From contig NZ_CP021425.1 of NCBI RefSeq assembly GCF_002162375.1, positions 4,419,001 through 4,483,000 of the forward strand: a stretch of 64,000 bases of DNA, read 5' to 3'. The DNA is from Oleiphilus messinensis. Its GTDB lineage: Bacteria > Pseudomonadota > Gammaproteobacteria > Pseudomonadales > Oleiphilaceae. Below the pieces are notes generated by a model. The model was given only the letters and a program-made list of their open reading frames with translations. It searched no databases and had not been told where the DNA came from. Positions 52,038 to 61,731 of the stretch are shown here, one piece after another (within the stretch, counting starts at the first letter, position 1; every line of letters starts with the position of its first letter). A program made the translations under genes and the position numbers.

Positions 52038-52730
52038 TTAAACCAGACCAATCTCTGCACCAGGGCACTCGACAGTTGTATCGTCAGTACCAATCAGGCT
52101 GATGGACACTCGGTTATCACTGCTAAAACAGTCCGTTATGATATCTGCGCTATTAATATCGAAATCGAAGTCAATATCCACATCAATATCACCGTGATCT
52201 ATGGGGATGTTGACGATTGAACCGAGTAAGCTGAAGACTTGTTTAACGATGGACTCGACTTGGGCTTCGGTGGCGTCGACCTGGCTGAGCAGATCTTTTG
52301 CCGAGTTGATGAGTTCTTCAGATTGATAGGGCACGTTGTTTATCGCGATCATGCCCGTAAATGCTTTTGCGACGGTTAATTTATTGTCGATGATGATCTC
52401 GTCTTCGCCGGTGGAACCGTTGAGAACATCGATGGCGATGGAACTTAGTGACTGTGCACCTTCATCGAGGAGTTGGGTATAGAACTTCAAACCGCCTTCA
52501 TCTGGATCGCGATTGAACAATTGCTGATAGATCCCGGTAATAAGCGCTTCATTGTTCAGGTCACCATAGCGTTCGGTATACTCCACAGAGTCACCAAATG
52601 CATCAATCAATGCTTCAATATTGCCATCGACATTTTCCAGTTCCTGCGCCCAAAATTCGAGCCCTTCCGCGTCTGCGGGCCGCCCATAATAAGCGATGTA
52701 CATTAACTGAACGGTATCAGCGTGATTCAT
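52038..52730 (-). CDS. DUF4214-domain protein
   Basis: 230 residues with AGGAGG 8 bases before the ATG. DUF4214 wording is clear: V-Q-L-M-Y-I-A-Y-Y-G-R-P-A-D-A-E-G-L-E-F-W near the start and I-Y-Q-Q-L-F-N-R-D-P-D-E-G-G-L-K-F-Y at about 67-85, two copies of the helical unit. The C-terminus is acidic with D-I-D-V-D-I-D-F-D-F-D-I. No classical signal peptide; relatives are often type I-secreted or S-layer/adhesin-associated. It is divergent from the beta-helix-like gene at 53134. Confidence 0.85.
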   Translation of the reverse strand: MNHADTVQLMYIAYYGRPADAEGLEFWAQELENVDGNIEALIDAFGDSVEYTERYGDLNNEALITGIYQQLFNRDPDEGGLKFYTQLLDEGAQSLSSIAIDVLNGSTGEDEIIIDNKLTVAKAFTGMIAINNVPYQSEELINSAKDLLSQVDATEAQVESIVKQVFSLLGSIVNIPIDHGDIDVDIDFDFDINSADIITDCFSSDNRVSISLIGTDDTTVECPGAEIGLV

Positions 52731-53133
52731 GTTGTAAACCTCCTGATTGTTGTAATTGAACGAGTCCTGAACATAGTTTGAAGCGATACTTTAACGAGCA
52801 TTAGAGAAAGTCACAACAGCCCGGGGGAAGGGAGACGAAAAGATGATTACAATTTCACACTAGAACACAAACAAAAAGCTACAAAAATAATTTACAAATA
52901 AATACCTGCTATTTCGTCAGTTTGATCCTCACAACGATTTTCGATTATGACTCGAATCCATTGTTTTTAATCACTATTGAATTCAGTACCGAGGTTTCCC
53001 GCGCAACTTGCGATCCGTATTTTGGAATCGATCACGATTTAAAACACAAAACATAACCGGCACAGCTGTCCTATACTGCGACTTGGTCATCTTTTAAACG
53101 ACCCCACCAAAAACAATTGAAGAGGAACATTTC
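52731..53133. other. 403-bp divergent intergenic region
   Basis: Region between the DUF4214 gene (-) and the repeat-rich gene (+). It is AT-rich and presumably holds both promoters. No gene, and no strong repeat or palindrome is seen. Confidence 0.4.
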
Positions 53134-54873
53134 ATGACGTCGTCAACATGGAGTACGCAAGCTGAAACCGGAGAATGGAACACACCATCTAACTGGGAAA
53201 ACAACACTGTCCCTACGGATACAGCAACCTTTTCCAACTCGACTCAAACCACAATCGTATTTGATGCACAAGGCGCAGCAACAGTCGACGCTATTGATTT
53301 CGGGACACAAGCCTCGTCTTACACCTTTATGTTTAATGCATCCAGTGGCACGCCAGCGTTAACCATTGAAGGCAGCGGCGTAAGCAATAGTGCCCAATGC
53401 AAACAGCAATTTATCGTTGCGTCCACCAGCACCGGGTATACCGATGCTCAGCTCCAGTTCACAAATTCAGCCAATGCCGGTGGCACTAACCTGCACTACA
53501 CAGCAGGACCAACGGATACTCAAGGTTACGGTGGGGGTGTAATCAGCTTCTGCAATACATCCAGTGCAGGTAGCGCTAACTTTGAGGCCTGGACAGGTGC
53601 CGGTATTCCACCGGAAAATGGTAGCACCGTGGGTGGAGAAATTGCATTCTGTGATTCATCAACAGCGGCGACCGCTACGTTTACGATATACGGCTCTCTG
53701 GGTACCGATGGCGATACCTTTGGCAATGTTGTGTTCCACAATTCCTCTACCGCTGCCCACGCGACATTCACCAATGTTGGTGGCACGGTTTCCGGTGGCG
53801 ATGGCGGCAATACGCAGTTTTACGGTACTTCCACCGCTGCATTTGGTGTGTACTATAACAAAGGCGCTACTCACGACAGCGCTAACGGCGGTGATGTTGC
53901 TTTCGATAGCAACGCGACAGGTGGCCAAGGCCAATTCCATAACTACCCTGCAGCGGTTACCGGTGGTTATGGCGGGGTGACCAGCTTCAATAACAATCCA
54001 CCGAATATGGATACCCTGGGTGCATCTGCCGGACAGGGTTTTTATTACAACTACGGTGCCCAGACTGCCGATCAGGGTGGCGGTGGTCACACGGAATTCA
54101 GCGCTAAACATGGCTCCCCGACAGCGGAAAATGGCAGCTTCGTAAACTACGGTTGTGGCGCTAAACTGGACAGCCACTCCAGCGCCGGTCATACCATTTT
54201 TTCAATCAACTTGCCGACCATTTATCGCCCAACAGCGGGTAACGGATTATTCTGGAACCATCCTGGACTGGTTGAGGGTGCACCAGCGGGTTACACCGAA
54301 TTCTCGGTTTATGGCGATGGGACACCGGGTAGCAATATTCCTACTGCGGAGAATGGAACCTTCATCAATCTAGGTGCAAACAGCCAGTATGCGACCGGCG
54401 GCTATACGACATTCTCTGGGTCAACAACAGCAGGAAGCGCCCAGTTGATCGCATTAGGGGGCACCAACGAAGGCAATGGTGGCAGAATCAATTTTTATGA
54501 TAATGCCCAGGGTGAGAGCGCAACCGTTCAGCTCTATGGCAATGGTACATTGAACATCAGTGACCACACCGGTGGTCTGCAGATAAGTTCACTGGAAGCA
54601 ACGGGGGGCACCATTGAAATTCAGCTGGGTACGACAACCACTGATCTCACGCTCACCGGTGACTTGATCTTGAAGTCTTCGTCTTCCCTGGACTTTTATT
54701 TCTGGAAAAAAGACAACGGCGGATTTGAACCCAATACCGCGTATACCGTGCTCACCGCAGCAAACCTCTCACAGTTCAGCGCAAGTAACTTTACCGGGAA
54801 CAGTGTTGATGGTCTGGAACCTACGTTTACAGTCAGCGGCAATACTCTGACCGTGTCGTTCAATCAGAACTGA
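53134..54873 (+). CDS. Repeat-rich beta-helix-like surface/secreted protein
   Basis: 579 residues with GAGGA 7 bases before the ATG. Gly, Thr, Ser and Asn rich with almost no charge clusters. From about 125 to 460 it consists of loose repeats of about 30 residues, each with G-G-x-x-x-F-x-x-x-S-T-A-x-x-A-x-F-x-N-x-G (consensus), which suits a right-handed beta-helix as in autotransporter-associated repeats. There is no N-terminal signal peptide and no C-terminal barrel, so export by a type I system is more likely than autotransport. N-terminal W-S-T-Q-A-E-T-G-E-W-N-T-P-S-N-W recalls autotransporter-associated strand proteins. A 10-bp hairpin follows the stop. Confidence 0.7.
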   Translation: MTSSTWSTQAETGEWNTPSNWENNTVPTDTATFSNSTQTTIVFDAQGAATVDAIDFGTQASSYTFMFNASSGTPALTIEGSGVSNSAQCKQQFIVASTSTGYTDAQLQFTNSANAGGTNLHYTAGPTDTQGYGGGVISFCNTSSAGSANFEAWTGAGIPPENGSTVGGEIAFCDSSTAATATFTIYGSLGTDGDTFGNVVFHNSSTAAHATFTNVGGTVSGGDGGNTQFYGTSTAAFGVYYNKGATHDSANGGDVAFDSNATGGQGQFHNYPAAVTGGYGGVTSFNNNPPNMDTLGASAGQGFYYNYGAQTADQGGGGHTEFSAKHGSPTAENGSFVNYGCGAKLDSHSSAGHTIFSINLPTIYRPTAGNGLFWNHPGLVEGAPAGYTEFSVYGDGTPGSNIPTAENGTFINLGANSQYATGGYTTFSGSTTAGSAQLIALGGTNEGNGGRINFYDNAQGESATVQLYGNGTLNISDHTGGLQISSLEATGGTIEIQLGTTTTDLTLTGDLILKSSSSLDFYFWKKDNGGFEPNTAYTVLTAANLSQFSASNFTGNSVDGLEPTFTVSGNTLTVSFNQN

Positions 54874-54884
54874 AAACGGTATAA

Positions 54885-54921
54885 ACTGGATTGACCCTGA
54901 CCTGACCGGCATCAATCCAGT
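54885..54921 (+). terminator. Hairpin after the beta-helix-like gene
   Basis: ACTGGATTGA (54885-54894) pairs exactly with TCAATCCAGT (54912-54921), 17-base loop, 11 bp after the stop. No T-run. Confidence 0.45.
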
Positions 54922-55008
54922 ATCTCTGGCGGTGTGAATGGATTTCACGACCAGCACATCGCCAGTGATTATGGTTTACAGTTAATCAGCAACGTCTACA
55001 CCCGAAAA

Positions 55009-55887
55009 TTACTGAAGGTTAGTGTCAAAAAATTTGATTACCGAATGTCTAGCCTTCTTCGCTTTGTTTCGATTCGGCTTGATCACGACCTCACCACCGG
55101 CTCCCTCATGGGAATAAGGGTCTTCAACCACCAGCATGGGCTCGAGTCGATCAAACGCATGATAAGCATTGCCGTACATCTTCACGTCAATGTGGGTTTG
55201 ATATTCAGCAGGCAGTGAAGCCTTTAGATTATCGCAGGTTTCCGGCCCATCATAATCGTCCAGTTTACCACTCTGGATCAACACTGGTGCTCCCGTCAGG
55301 GCCATAAACTCGTAGCCCGGGACCAGGTTGTAACTCCAGCAAACGGGATAGTGGGCGACATGCGCTGCAAAAGAAAGACCGTCTTGAGCAAGGGCGTCTT
55401 GATACGGCTCGGTTGCAGTCAGCATTGACACCACACCGCCCCAGGAAAACCCGAGAATTCCAATCTGCTCCGCTTCAATAAACGGTAGCTCCGACAAATA
55501 TTTCAAGGCACCAAATGCATCACCAAGGGTTTCCGGCACACCACTTGGGCGGCCCTTGACTGGCCCCACCCAGCCACGCGTACTCCAGAGATCCAATTCG
55601 AGCGTCACATAACCTTTTTTATTGAGTTGCTCAATGTAAAAAGCCCCTCTGGAATCAATACCCGCCGAACCATGAACCACTACAACCGCTGGCAATGGGT
55701 GATCACCTACGCTTTCAGAATTCTCGATGACAGGGACACGCAATTCGGCCGAAACCATACGGGGGTCAGCCATATCCGTCGACGCAAAAGTAACATAGGA
55801 AACCGTAGGCCAGTTTTTAAGGCCATGAGCAGAAACACAAGTCGATAGAGTGAGGGTGGCGAGAGCCACTACAGGTAACTTTTTCAT
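55009..55887 (-). CDS. Exported dienelactone-hydrolase-family protein
   Basis: 292 residues from ATG 55887; the frame continues 28 codons further. A signal peptide covers about 1-19 (V-V-A-L-A-T-L-T-L-S-T-C ending S-A). The alpha/beta-hydrolase triad is visible: nucleophile Ser in G-F-S-W-G-G (typical dienelactone hydrolases have Cys), Asp in S-G-K-L-D-D-Y, and His in Y-H-A-F-D-R. Oxyanion region V-V-V-H-G-S-A-G. Substrate unknown; with Ser in place of Cys, esterase activity is more likely than true dienelactone hydrolysis. Confidence 0.85.
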   Translation of the reverse strand: MKKLPVVALATLTLSTCVSAHGLKNWPTVSYVTFASTDMADPRMVSAELRVPVIENSESVGDHPLPAVVVVHGSAGIDSRGAFYIEQLNKKGYVTLELDLWSTRGWVGPVKGRPSGVPETLGDAFGALKYLSELPFIEAEQIGILGFSWGGVVSMLTATEPYQDALAQDGLSFAAHVAHYPVCWSYNLVPGYEFMALTGAPVLIQSGKLDDYDGPETCDNLKASLPAEYQTHIDVKMYGNAYHAFDRLEPMLVVEDPYSHEGAGGEVVIKPNRNKAKKARHSVIKFFDTNLQ

Positions 55888-56108
55888 AACTGTCCTTATG
55901 ATGAAAAGTACAACATTTTGAGAGAGGCCACGTTCTTTTCCGTAAGCAGTTTGAAGCATTCCTCGCTTCATACCGACGCCTGAACGAAACCCGGGGTGGA
56001 GGATTATATAGAGCCAAAGAAAAATTGCTAATAGAAATCAGGTAAAGACTGAAAAAGTTATCTTAACTGCGGTTCAGTGGGCAAAACGCCGACGATACTA
56101 TTTTAGGC

Positions 56109-57443
56109 TTATCCAGATGAGTCCGCTTTATCGAAATTCGCTTGCTCCGGATTTAAAATGCGCACTTCCCGTTGCGGGAATGGAATCTCGATCCCATTTT
56201 CCTGAAGGGTTTCCAGAATAATCAAGAGCAAATCCCCCCCAACACGGTTGCGCCCGTCATCGATGCCCTCCATCCAGAACTCAACAAACATATTGATTCC
56301 GGAATCGCCAAAACTATCAATCTCACAATCCGGGCGCTCTTCAAACGGGATATGATCACCACTGATCACTTGCGGATGCGTTGCGACTGCAGCTTTGACG
56401 AGCTCCACCATTTCCCGGACGTTGGTTCGATAGGCGACTGAAAAATCGACCCGGTAACGTTGCTTGGTGTTTTTGTGGGTCCAGTTGGTAAACGTGCTCG
56501 TGATGAATTTTTCATTCGGTACAACAATATCTTTGCCGTCGAAGGTTTCCAGCGTTGTTGAACGCATGTTTAGCTCTGTCACCACTCCGACCGAGCCATC
56601 CTCCAGCTGAATATAGTCCCCCACAGACAGAGAGCGGTCCAGCAGTATGATGATCCCGGAAATAAAGTTGGATGCTATGGCCTGAAGCCCAAAACCCAAG
56701 CCAACCCCGAGCGCGCCACCAAAAACCGCAAGCGCCGTAAGGTTGATACCCATCACCTGAAGAATCAGCAAGAAGATCAAAATAAACAGGGATATCTCGA
56801 ACAGTTTGGCCAAAACCTCTCGCGTTCGCAAATCCAGTGCTTCCTGCCTGCGGATGATCACCTGTCCGGTACTGTTTGATATGCGCCCCAACCAAAACAA
56901 GAGAGAACCAAAAATGACAAGTCGCGTTAAACCATAACCTGAGACACGAATATTGCCAATTTCAATGGCAATGGAATCAAGAACACGGGTAATGTCATCC
57001 AGAACACCGATCAAATGTAAAAACAGGATCGGTGTGCCGACCCAACGAAATAGCGTGGCGACAAACGTATTAGTGATGCATGCGTTAACAAATGAATTGA
57101 ACAGCAACACCATGGCAATAACAAACGCGATTTTCATCACCCAGCCTTCGTCTAACAAAGCCTGACTGATTTCAATAGAGAGCCGCAATAACATGATCGC
57201 GAAAATAGGAAAAAGAAGCTGCCCGCTTCGAAAGGCAATATTTCGAAGCGGGTATTGAGCAGGCGTTACAGGGGGGGCACTGAAGATACTGACATGCTTT
57301 TTAACTTTACCCGCCAAAGCGAAGGCAACGACATAGACCAGGACGATTACCCCGATTTCGCTGTACGTTTCAATTCGGGTAATACTGGCCAGAACCTGGT
57401 CGACTTGCTCTGAATATGCTGAAAGCAATTCGCTATTGCTCAT
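56109..57443 (-). CDS. Mechanosensitive channel, MscS/MscM-like
   Basis: 444 residues with a GGGGGCGGG run before the ATG. Five or so membrane helices, more than the short MscS at 18378. The pore helix and beta domain are typical: A-L-G-V-G-L-G-F-G-L-Q-A-I-A-S-N-F-I-S-G and L-S-V-G-D-Y-I-Q-L, then V-P-N-E-K-F-I. The C-terminal I-P-F-P-Q-R-E-V-R matches the other channel. It gates on membrane tension during osmotic shock. It is followed at about 110 bp by the broken RimK-like gene on the same strand. Confidence 0.92.
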   Translation of the reverse strand: MSNSELLSAYSEQVDQVLASITRIETYSEIGVIVLVYVVAFALAGKVKKHVSIFSAPPVTPAQYPLRNIAFRSGQLLFPIFAIMLLRLSIEISQALLDEGWVMKIAFVIAMVLLFNSFVNACITNTFVATLFRWVGTPILFLHLIGVLDDITRVLDSIAIEIGNIRVSGYGLTRLVIFGSLLFWLGRISNSTGQVIIRRQEALDLRTREVLAKLFEISLFILIFLLILQVMGINLTALAVFGGALGVGLGFGLQAIASNFISGIIILLDRSLSVGDYIQLEDGSVGVVTELNMRSTTLETFDGKDIVVPNEKFITSTFTNWTHKNTKQRYRVDFSVAYRTNVREMVELVKAAVATHPQVISGDHIPFEERPDCEIDSFGDSGINMFVEFWMEGIDDGRNRVGGDLLLIILETLQENGIEIPFPQREVRILNPEQANFDKADSSG

Positions 57444-58687
57444 CCCGCCCCCTGATATGGGTTACTGATACGTTGATATTCATTAAGAATCGCACATCGC
57501 GTTCAAAATTCAATCAAACTGAATCAAAAAGCACAGAGGGCAGAAGCTTTAAGTCAGGCTCGGTTTGCTTCAATTCGATCAATAAAAGCCTGCATGATCA
57601 GGCTATACAACTCATTGCCCAGGTAACGATCTTCCACACCGGAATCAATACTTGGGTTGTCATTCACTTCAATCACATAGCCCTTGCCTTTTGACTCTTT
57701 AACATCAACCCCGTAAAAGCCGTTCCCGATCGGCTTGGCTGCTTTTAGGGCTGCCTGAATTATTGCCGGAGGTACTTCGAAGGTTGGCATGGTTTCAAAC
57801 CCGCCACTTGCTGTTCGCTGGTTATTGGAATGCCGGTAAATTTGCCAGTGATTCTTCACCATATAATACCTGCAGGCATACAGTGGTTTGTTATTTAAAA
57901 TTCCAATACGCCAGTCGAAGTCGGTATAAAGGTATTCTTGAGCCAGCAACAGGCTGGACTGCTCAAACAATGCGTCCGCCTGGGCTTTCAAGCTCGCTTC
58001 ATCAGCCACCTTTACCACCCCTCTGGAGAAAGACCCGTCCGGAATTTTAAGTACCAAGGGGAATCCCAGACTTTCTGCGGCATTTTGCAACTGCTCTCCC
58101 TGACCATTTTGCAAAATCAGGGTTCTAGGCGTGGGTACATTGTGGGTTTCGAAAAGTTTCGCCAGATAAATTTTGTTCGTACAGCGTAGAATCGACGCCG
58201 GATCATCAATGACCACAAGACCTTCATTTTCTGCTTTCTTGGCAAAACGGTAAGTGTGGTGGTCTATGGCTGTAGTTTCCCGGATAAAGAGCGCATCGAA
58301 CTCGGGTAGACGCATGAAATCATCCGGTGCAATCAACTCCACATTGACGCCCAGTGTTTTACCCGCTGTGACGAATTTCTTTAAGGCCGACTTATTACTG
58401 GGCGGCAGTGTTTCAGCCTCATTGACCAATATGGCCAAATCGTACCGAGCTGCTTTCTGACGCTTGGGCGCACGCCATACCTTACGACTGAAATAATCCA
58501 GCGCTTCAGCAAACGCAGTCTGCTCTTCATCCGACAGGTCACTGGGGTTGACCGCAGCAATGTGAACGATTTCCCAGCGTTGGGTATATCGAAATGTAAA
58601 CGACAAAACCGGACACGGGAAACGCTCAAACAGCAGTCGAGCGAGCGGCTGAAATGACTCTTCGGAAACCGAACCAAAATAGGACTT

Positions 58688-60115
58688 CATAGGTAGAACA
58701 TTAAGCCACCTAACAGAGCTGTAGACCCAAACTGAATTTACCCGAATCACAGTCTCTTTTGGGGTGAGCACGTCCAGCATAACGCCCAAGAAAGTTAATC
58801 AATTTGCGCGCATTGAGCTTAGTTGCTTTTCGGTCAACGCGCATGATGCCGAGCATCGTATCGCAAAAAGTCACTGTGCAGCACATCGCAGCTTTTCGAG
58901 TGGATAGCACTTTGCCGAGTATGCGTTGTGCGCTGTGGCAAATAAAACGCTTCATGAGTGCCGCCGTAATCGCCGCCCAGATTAGCCCGGTTGCTATTGA
59001 TTCCTTGCCGGTATCAAAGCACCGTAGATTGGCATAGGATTTCCACTCTTTGAATAACAACTCGATTTGCCAGCGAAGCCGGTAAGCCTCACTCACCTCG
59101 TCCAGAGAAAACTGCTCTTGAGGAAGGTTGGTTATCAGCCAGGAGAATTTCTTTTCCCGCTTGATCCAACAAGCAACCAATCTTGCGGTGATTGTGTGCT
59201 TTCCTTTTTTCCAGGAAACAATTAATTCCGTACGTTGTCGCTTGAACAGCTTGCCTTGCACTGTTTTCAGCGGCTTTCCCTTCACGTGCTTCAGCATTTT
59301 TCCATCTTCTCGATAAGCAGCCTCGACGACTGGATTAATGTTGTTCTTACACCGCGCGATATAAAACCCTCCAGTATCCTGCAAGTTCTGAAACCACTCC
59401 AGATCGAAGTACCCCCGGTCAAGCAGCAACAAACACCCGGATAGCGTTTGGGGCTCAGGGAGGTAGTCCCGCTCGCTGGCGGTATCGGGGGTCAACGAGA
59501 TAGAACAGGGCTGATCTGCTAGAAGATCCATGGTCACTTGAAGTTCAACAGCGGCAGGGCTGATGGTTTTGAAACGACCAGGAAACGATTTCTTCAACGA
59601 GTCCTTCACAGCAAACGAGCTGCCATCCTGAATCAGAATCTGTTTGAACTGATGAAAAGAGTGGCCTTCTGGAAAAGCCAGAGAGGGTTGCAACCAATCT
59701 GTGAGGAGTGATGACAGTACTTCGCGCATAAACTCAGGAAACTCGGGCTTCGAAAATTGATTGTGAAAGGCCCGATAAGAGATATTGCTCTCCGACCACT
59801 CGCAGTACCGCCGCTGAATGTCTGCCACACTTTCTATGGTGCTCGAGGCCATCACTGCAACCAGGCATGTGACTAGATTAAAAGGCGTAATTCGTCTCTG
59901 CCGCACACAGAAATCTTCTTGTTTAGCGATTTCAGTAATTTTTTCTGGGTTGAGGGAATGGGTGAGTTTTTCAAGAAATGTGGTAAATTTACGCTGATTC
60001 ATTCTGCTTTAGGGTCGGTAGTGTGTTTGACGACTAACAATCTACCTTATTGCAGGATGAATCCATATTAATATCATCAAGTTACCCTGCTTTTTTGCTT
60101 AATGTTCTACCTATG
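58688..60115 (-). mobile_element. IS4-family insertion sequence, complete, 10-bp target duplication
   Basis: Perfect 18-bp inverted ends: CATAGGTAGAACATTAAG (58688-58705) and its reverse complement CTTAATGTTCTACCTATG (60098-60115). Target duplication AATAGGACTT at 58678-58687 and 60116-60125. It is 1428 bp with one transposase gene. A 10-bp duplication fits the IS4, IS4Sa or ISH8 subgroups. The identical ends and duplication indicate a recent insertion. Confidence 0.95.
58710..60002 (-). CDS. IS4-family transposase
   Basis: 430 residues. DDE triad visible: Asp in I-Q-D-G-S-S (about residue 117), Asp in L-L-L-L-D-R-G-Y-F (about 198), Glu in the Y-R-L-R-W-Q-I-E-L-L-F-K-E-W-K signature (Y-2-R-3-E-6-K), about 306-320. 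The reading frame is uninterrupted. It lies within the element at 58688-60115, which splits the RimK-like gene. Confidence 0.95.
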   Translation of the reverse strand: MNQRKFTTFLEKLTHSLNPEKITEIAKQEDFCVRQRRITPFNLVTCLVAVMASSTIESVADIQRRYCEWSESNISYRAFHNQFSKPEFPEFMREVLSSLLTDWLQPSLAFPEGHSFHQFKQILIQDGSSFAVKDSLKKSFPGRFKTISPAAVELQVTMDLLADQPCSISLTPDTASERDYLPEPQTLSGCLLLLDRGYFDLEWFQNLQDTGGFYIARCKNNINPVVEAAYREDGKMLKHVKGKPLKTVQGKLFKRQRTELIVSWKKGKHTITARLVACWIKREKKFSWLITNLPQEQFSLDEVSEAYRLRWQIELLFKEWKSYANLRCFDTGKESIATGLIWAAITAALMKRFICHSAQRILGKVLSTRKAAMCCTVTFCDTMLGIMRVDRKATKLNARKLINFLGRYAGRAHPKRDCDSGKFSLGLQLC

Positions 60116-60594
60116 AATAGGACTTAATGCTGATTTCTTCTTTAGCGTCTCTGGATTTCAACAGCTTGTCCAGCGCAGGAGAAAGTTTGCTCAACTGAAT
60201 TTGTGCCAGCACCGGATGGCTCAAGTCACTTAGTACCCGTATTGACGGTATAACATGATGCTCACGAGCTTCCGCCAACAATGAACAATAGTATCCGGGT
60301 TGCAGATAACTGTAATTTTCGCACAGATTAATAACCCGAACCCGCTGCTTCCCAGGCTCAAGCGAAAGGTACTGCTCAAAGGTGATAACCCGGTCACTGG
60401 GGTAGTATGGTGCCCAGTCAGACGGGCGATCGACAACAATATAGACTTGAGACATGGCACGAAAAGCTCATGGATGAAATTAAAGATGAAGATAATGTAT
60501 AACCTCTATTTTTGCATTCTTTTTTTCATCTTGTGGTAACATAAATCGCTTGCCCCGCGGCAGGCTTTTTTTAACTGCCGGCCGAGCCTATCTC

Positions 60595-61731
60595 ATGACC
60601 AAATCATCCTCTGTTACGCCCTCCGCACCTGCTCCCTCGCCAATAATAATCCGTGACGTTCAAATGAAAGATGTGCCCCAATTAACTCAATTGGAAGAAC
60701 GGACCTTTGATTCTGACCGCTTGAGTCAGCGGCGCTTCAAACATTGGGTCAAAGCAGAGAACCGAATATTCATGGTCGTCCAGCAGGGCGAGTCACTTGT
60801 CGGTTATGGCCTGGTATTACTTAATCGGGGAACCCGCTTGGCCAGGCTTTATTCCATTGCCGTCGATCAGGCGACCAAGGGTCAGGGCGTAGGCAGACAG
60901 CTTCTAAATGCCCTTGAACATCAAGCGGTCAACGCAAAGCGGCTGTACATGCGCCTCGAAGTAGCGAGTAATAATCAACCCGCCATCCATTTGTATGAAT
61001 CAAACGGATACATATTGTTTGGCTGCAAGCATGATTATTACGAAAACCACCAGGATGCATTGCGGATGCAAAAGCGTATCCGCTATCTTGCTGAAAATCA
61101 TATCCAACGGGAAACCATTTGGTACAAGCAAACCACGGAGTTTACCTGCGGCCCGGCAGCACTGTTGATGGCACTATCCAGTTTGAAACCCAAGCTGGAA
61201 CTGACCCAGGAACTGGAGCTGGATATCTGGCGTGAGGCTACGACCATCTTTATGACATCTGGACACGGGGGCTGCCATCCGATTGGTCTGGCACTTTCCG
61301 CGCAACAACTGGGCGCTCACCCTGAGGTGTTCATAAACCAGTCCGGCCCATTATTTGTAAATGGCGTCCGTTCCACTGCCAAGAAAGAGGTTATCGCTGT
61401 CGTTGACCGGCAGTTTCACGAAAAAGCACAGGTGAAGGGTGTGAACATCAACCATCAGGAGGTGACTCAGGAACAGATTGCCAACTGGCTCAGTCAGGGT
61501 TGTGCGATCATAATCCTGATCAGTACCTATCGAATCGATGGTAAAAAAGCACCACACTGGGTGACCATTTCAGGAATTGACGATCAATGCATCTACGTGC
61601 ACGATCCTGACCCCCCCAGCGAAAAATACAGCAGTATTGATTGCCAGTATATTCCGATTGCGCGAGAGGATTTCGAGAAGATGTCTGCATTTGGAAGCGA
61701 AAAACTGAGAACCTGTGTGGTGATCAGGTAG
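60595..61731 (+). CDS. GNAT acetyltransferase fused to C39-like peptidase
   Basis: 378 residues from ATG 60595 (TTG 60550 in frame). N-terminal GNAT domain (about 18-160) with the acetyl-CoA loop A-T-K-G-Q-G-V-G-R-Q-L-L. The C-terminal peptidase domain (about 175-375) has the catalytic Cys in T-E-F-T-C-G-P-A-A, His in P-H-W-V-T-I-S-G and Asp in V-H-D-P-D-P. In other gammaproteobacteria this protein is encoded beside an RLAN/RimK-like ligase, and together they are thought to make and trim a peptide or amide product. Here the ligase partner is broken by an IS, so this gene may be left without its partner. Stop overlaps the convergent gene by 8 bases. Confidence 0.88.
   Translation: MTKSSSVTPSAPAPSPIIIRDVQMKDVPQLTQLEERTFDSDRLSQRRFKHWVKAENRIFMVVQQGESLVGYGLVLLNRGTRLARLYSIAVDQATKGQGVGRQLLNALEHQAVNAKRLYMRLEVASNNQPAIHLYESNGYILFGCKHDYYENHQDALRMQKRIRYLAENHIQRETIWYKQTTEFTCGPAALLMALSSLKPKLELTQELELDIWREATTIFMTSGHGGCHPIGLALSAQQLGAHPEVFINQSGPLFVNGVRSTAKKEVIAVVDRQFHEKAQVKGVNINHQEVTQEQIANWLSQGCAIIILISTYRIDGKKAPHWVTISGIDDQCIYVHDPDPPSEKYSSIDCQYIPIAREDFEKMSAFGSEKLRTCVVIR

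Larger units (their letters stand above)
57554..60455 (-). pseudogene. RimK-like ATP-grasp ligase (RLAN domain) split by an IS4-family insertion
   Basis: Two coding parts flank the IS: 60455-60116 (N-terminal 113 codons) and 58677-57554. Deleting the IS and one copy of the 10-bp duplication joins ...E-I-S-I-K-S-Y to F-G-S-V-S-E-E without a frame change. It gives 1464 bases, i.e. 487 codons and a stop. The joined N-terminal part has V-D-R-P-S-D-W-A-P-Y-Y-P and G-Y-Y-C-S-L-L-A-E-A-R, the RLAN domain found only before RimK-like ATP-grasp modules; the C-terminal part has I-L-R-C-T-N-K-I-Y and V-L-K-I-P-D-G-S-F-S-R-G of ATP-grasp. The C-terminal fragment (ATG 58690) might still be made. In other genomes this gene type accompanies a GNAT/C39-peptidase gene, present here at 60595. 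Confidence 0.9.

Noticed and set aside
53659-54192. 177-codon minus-strand frame inside the beta-helix-like gene
   Set aside because: Open only because of the repetitive codon pattern of the sense gene.
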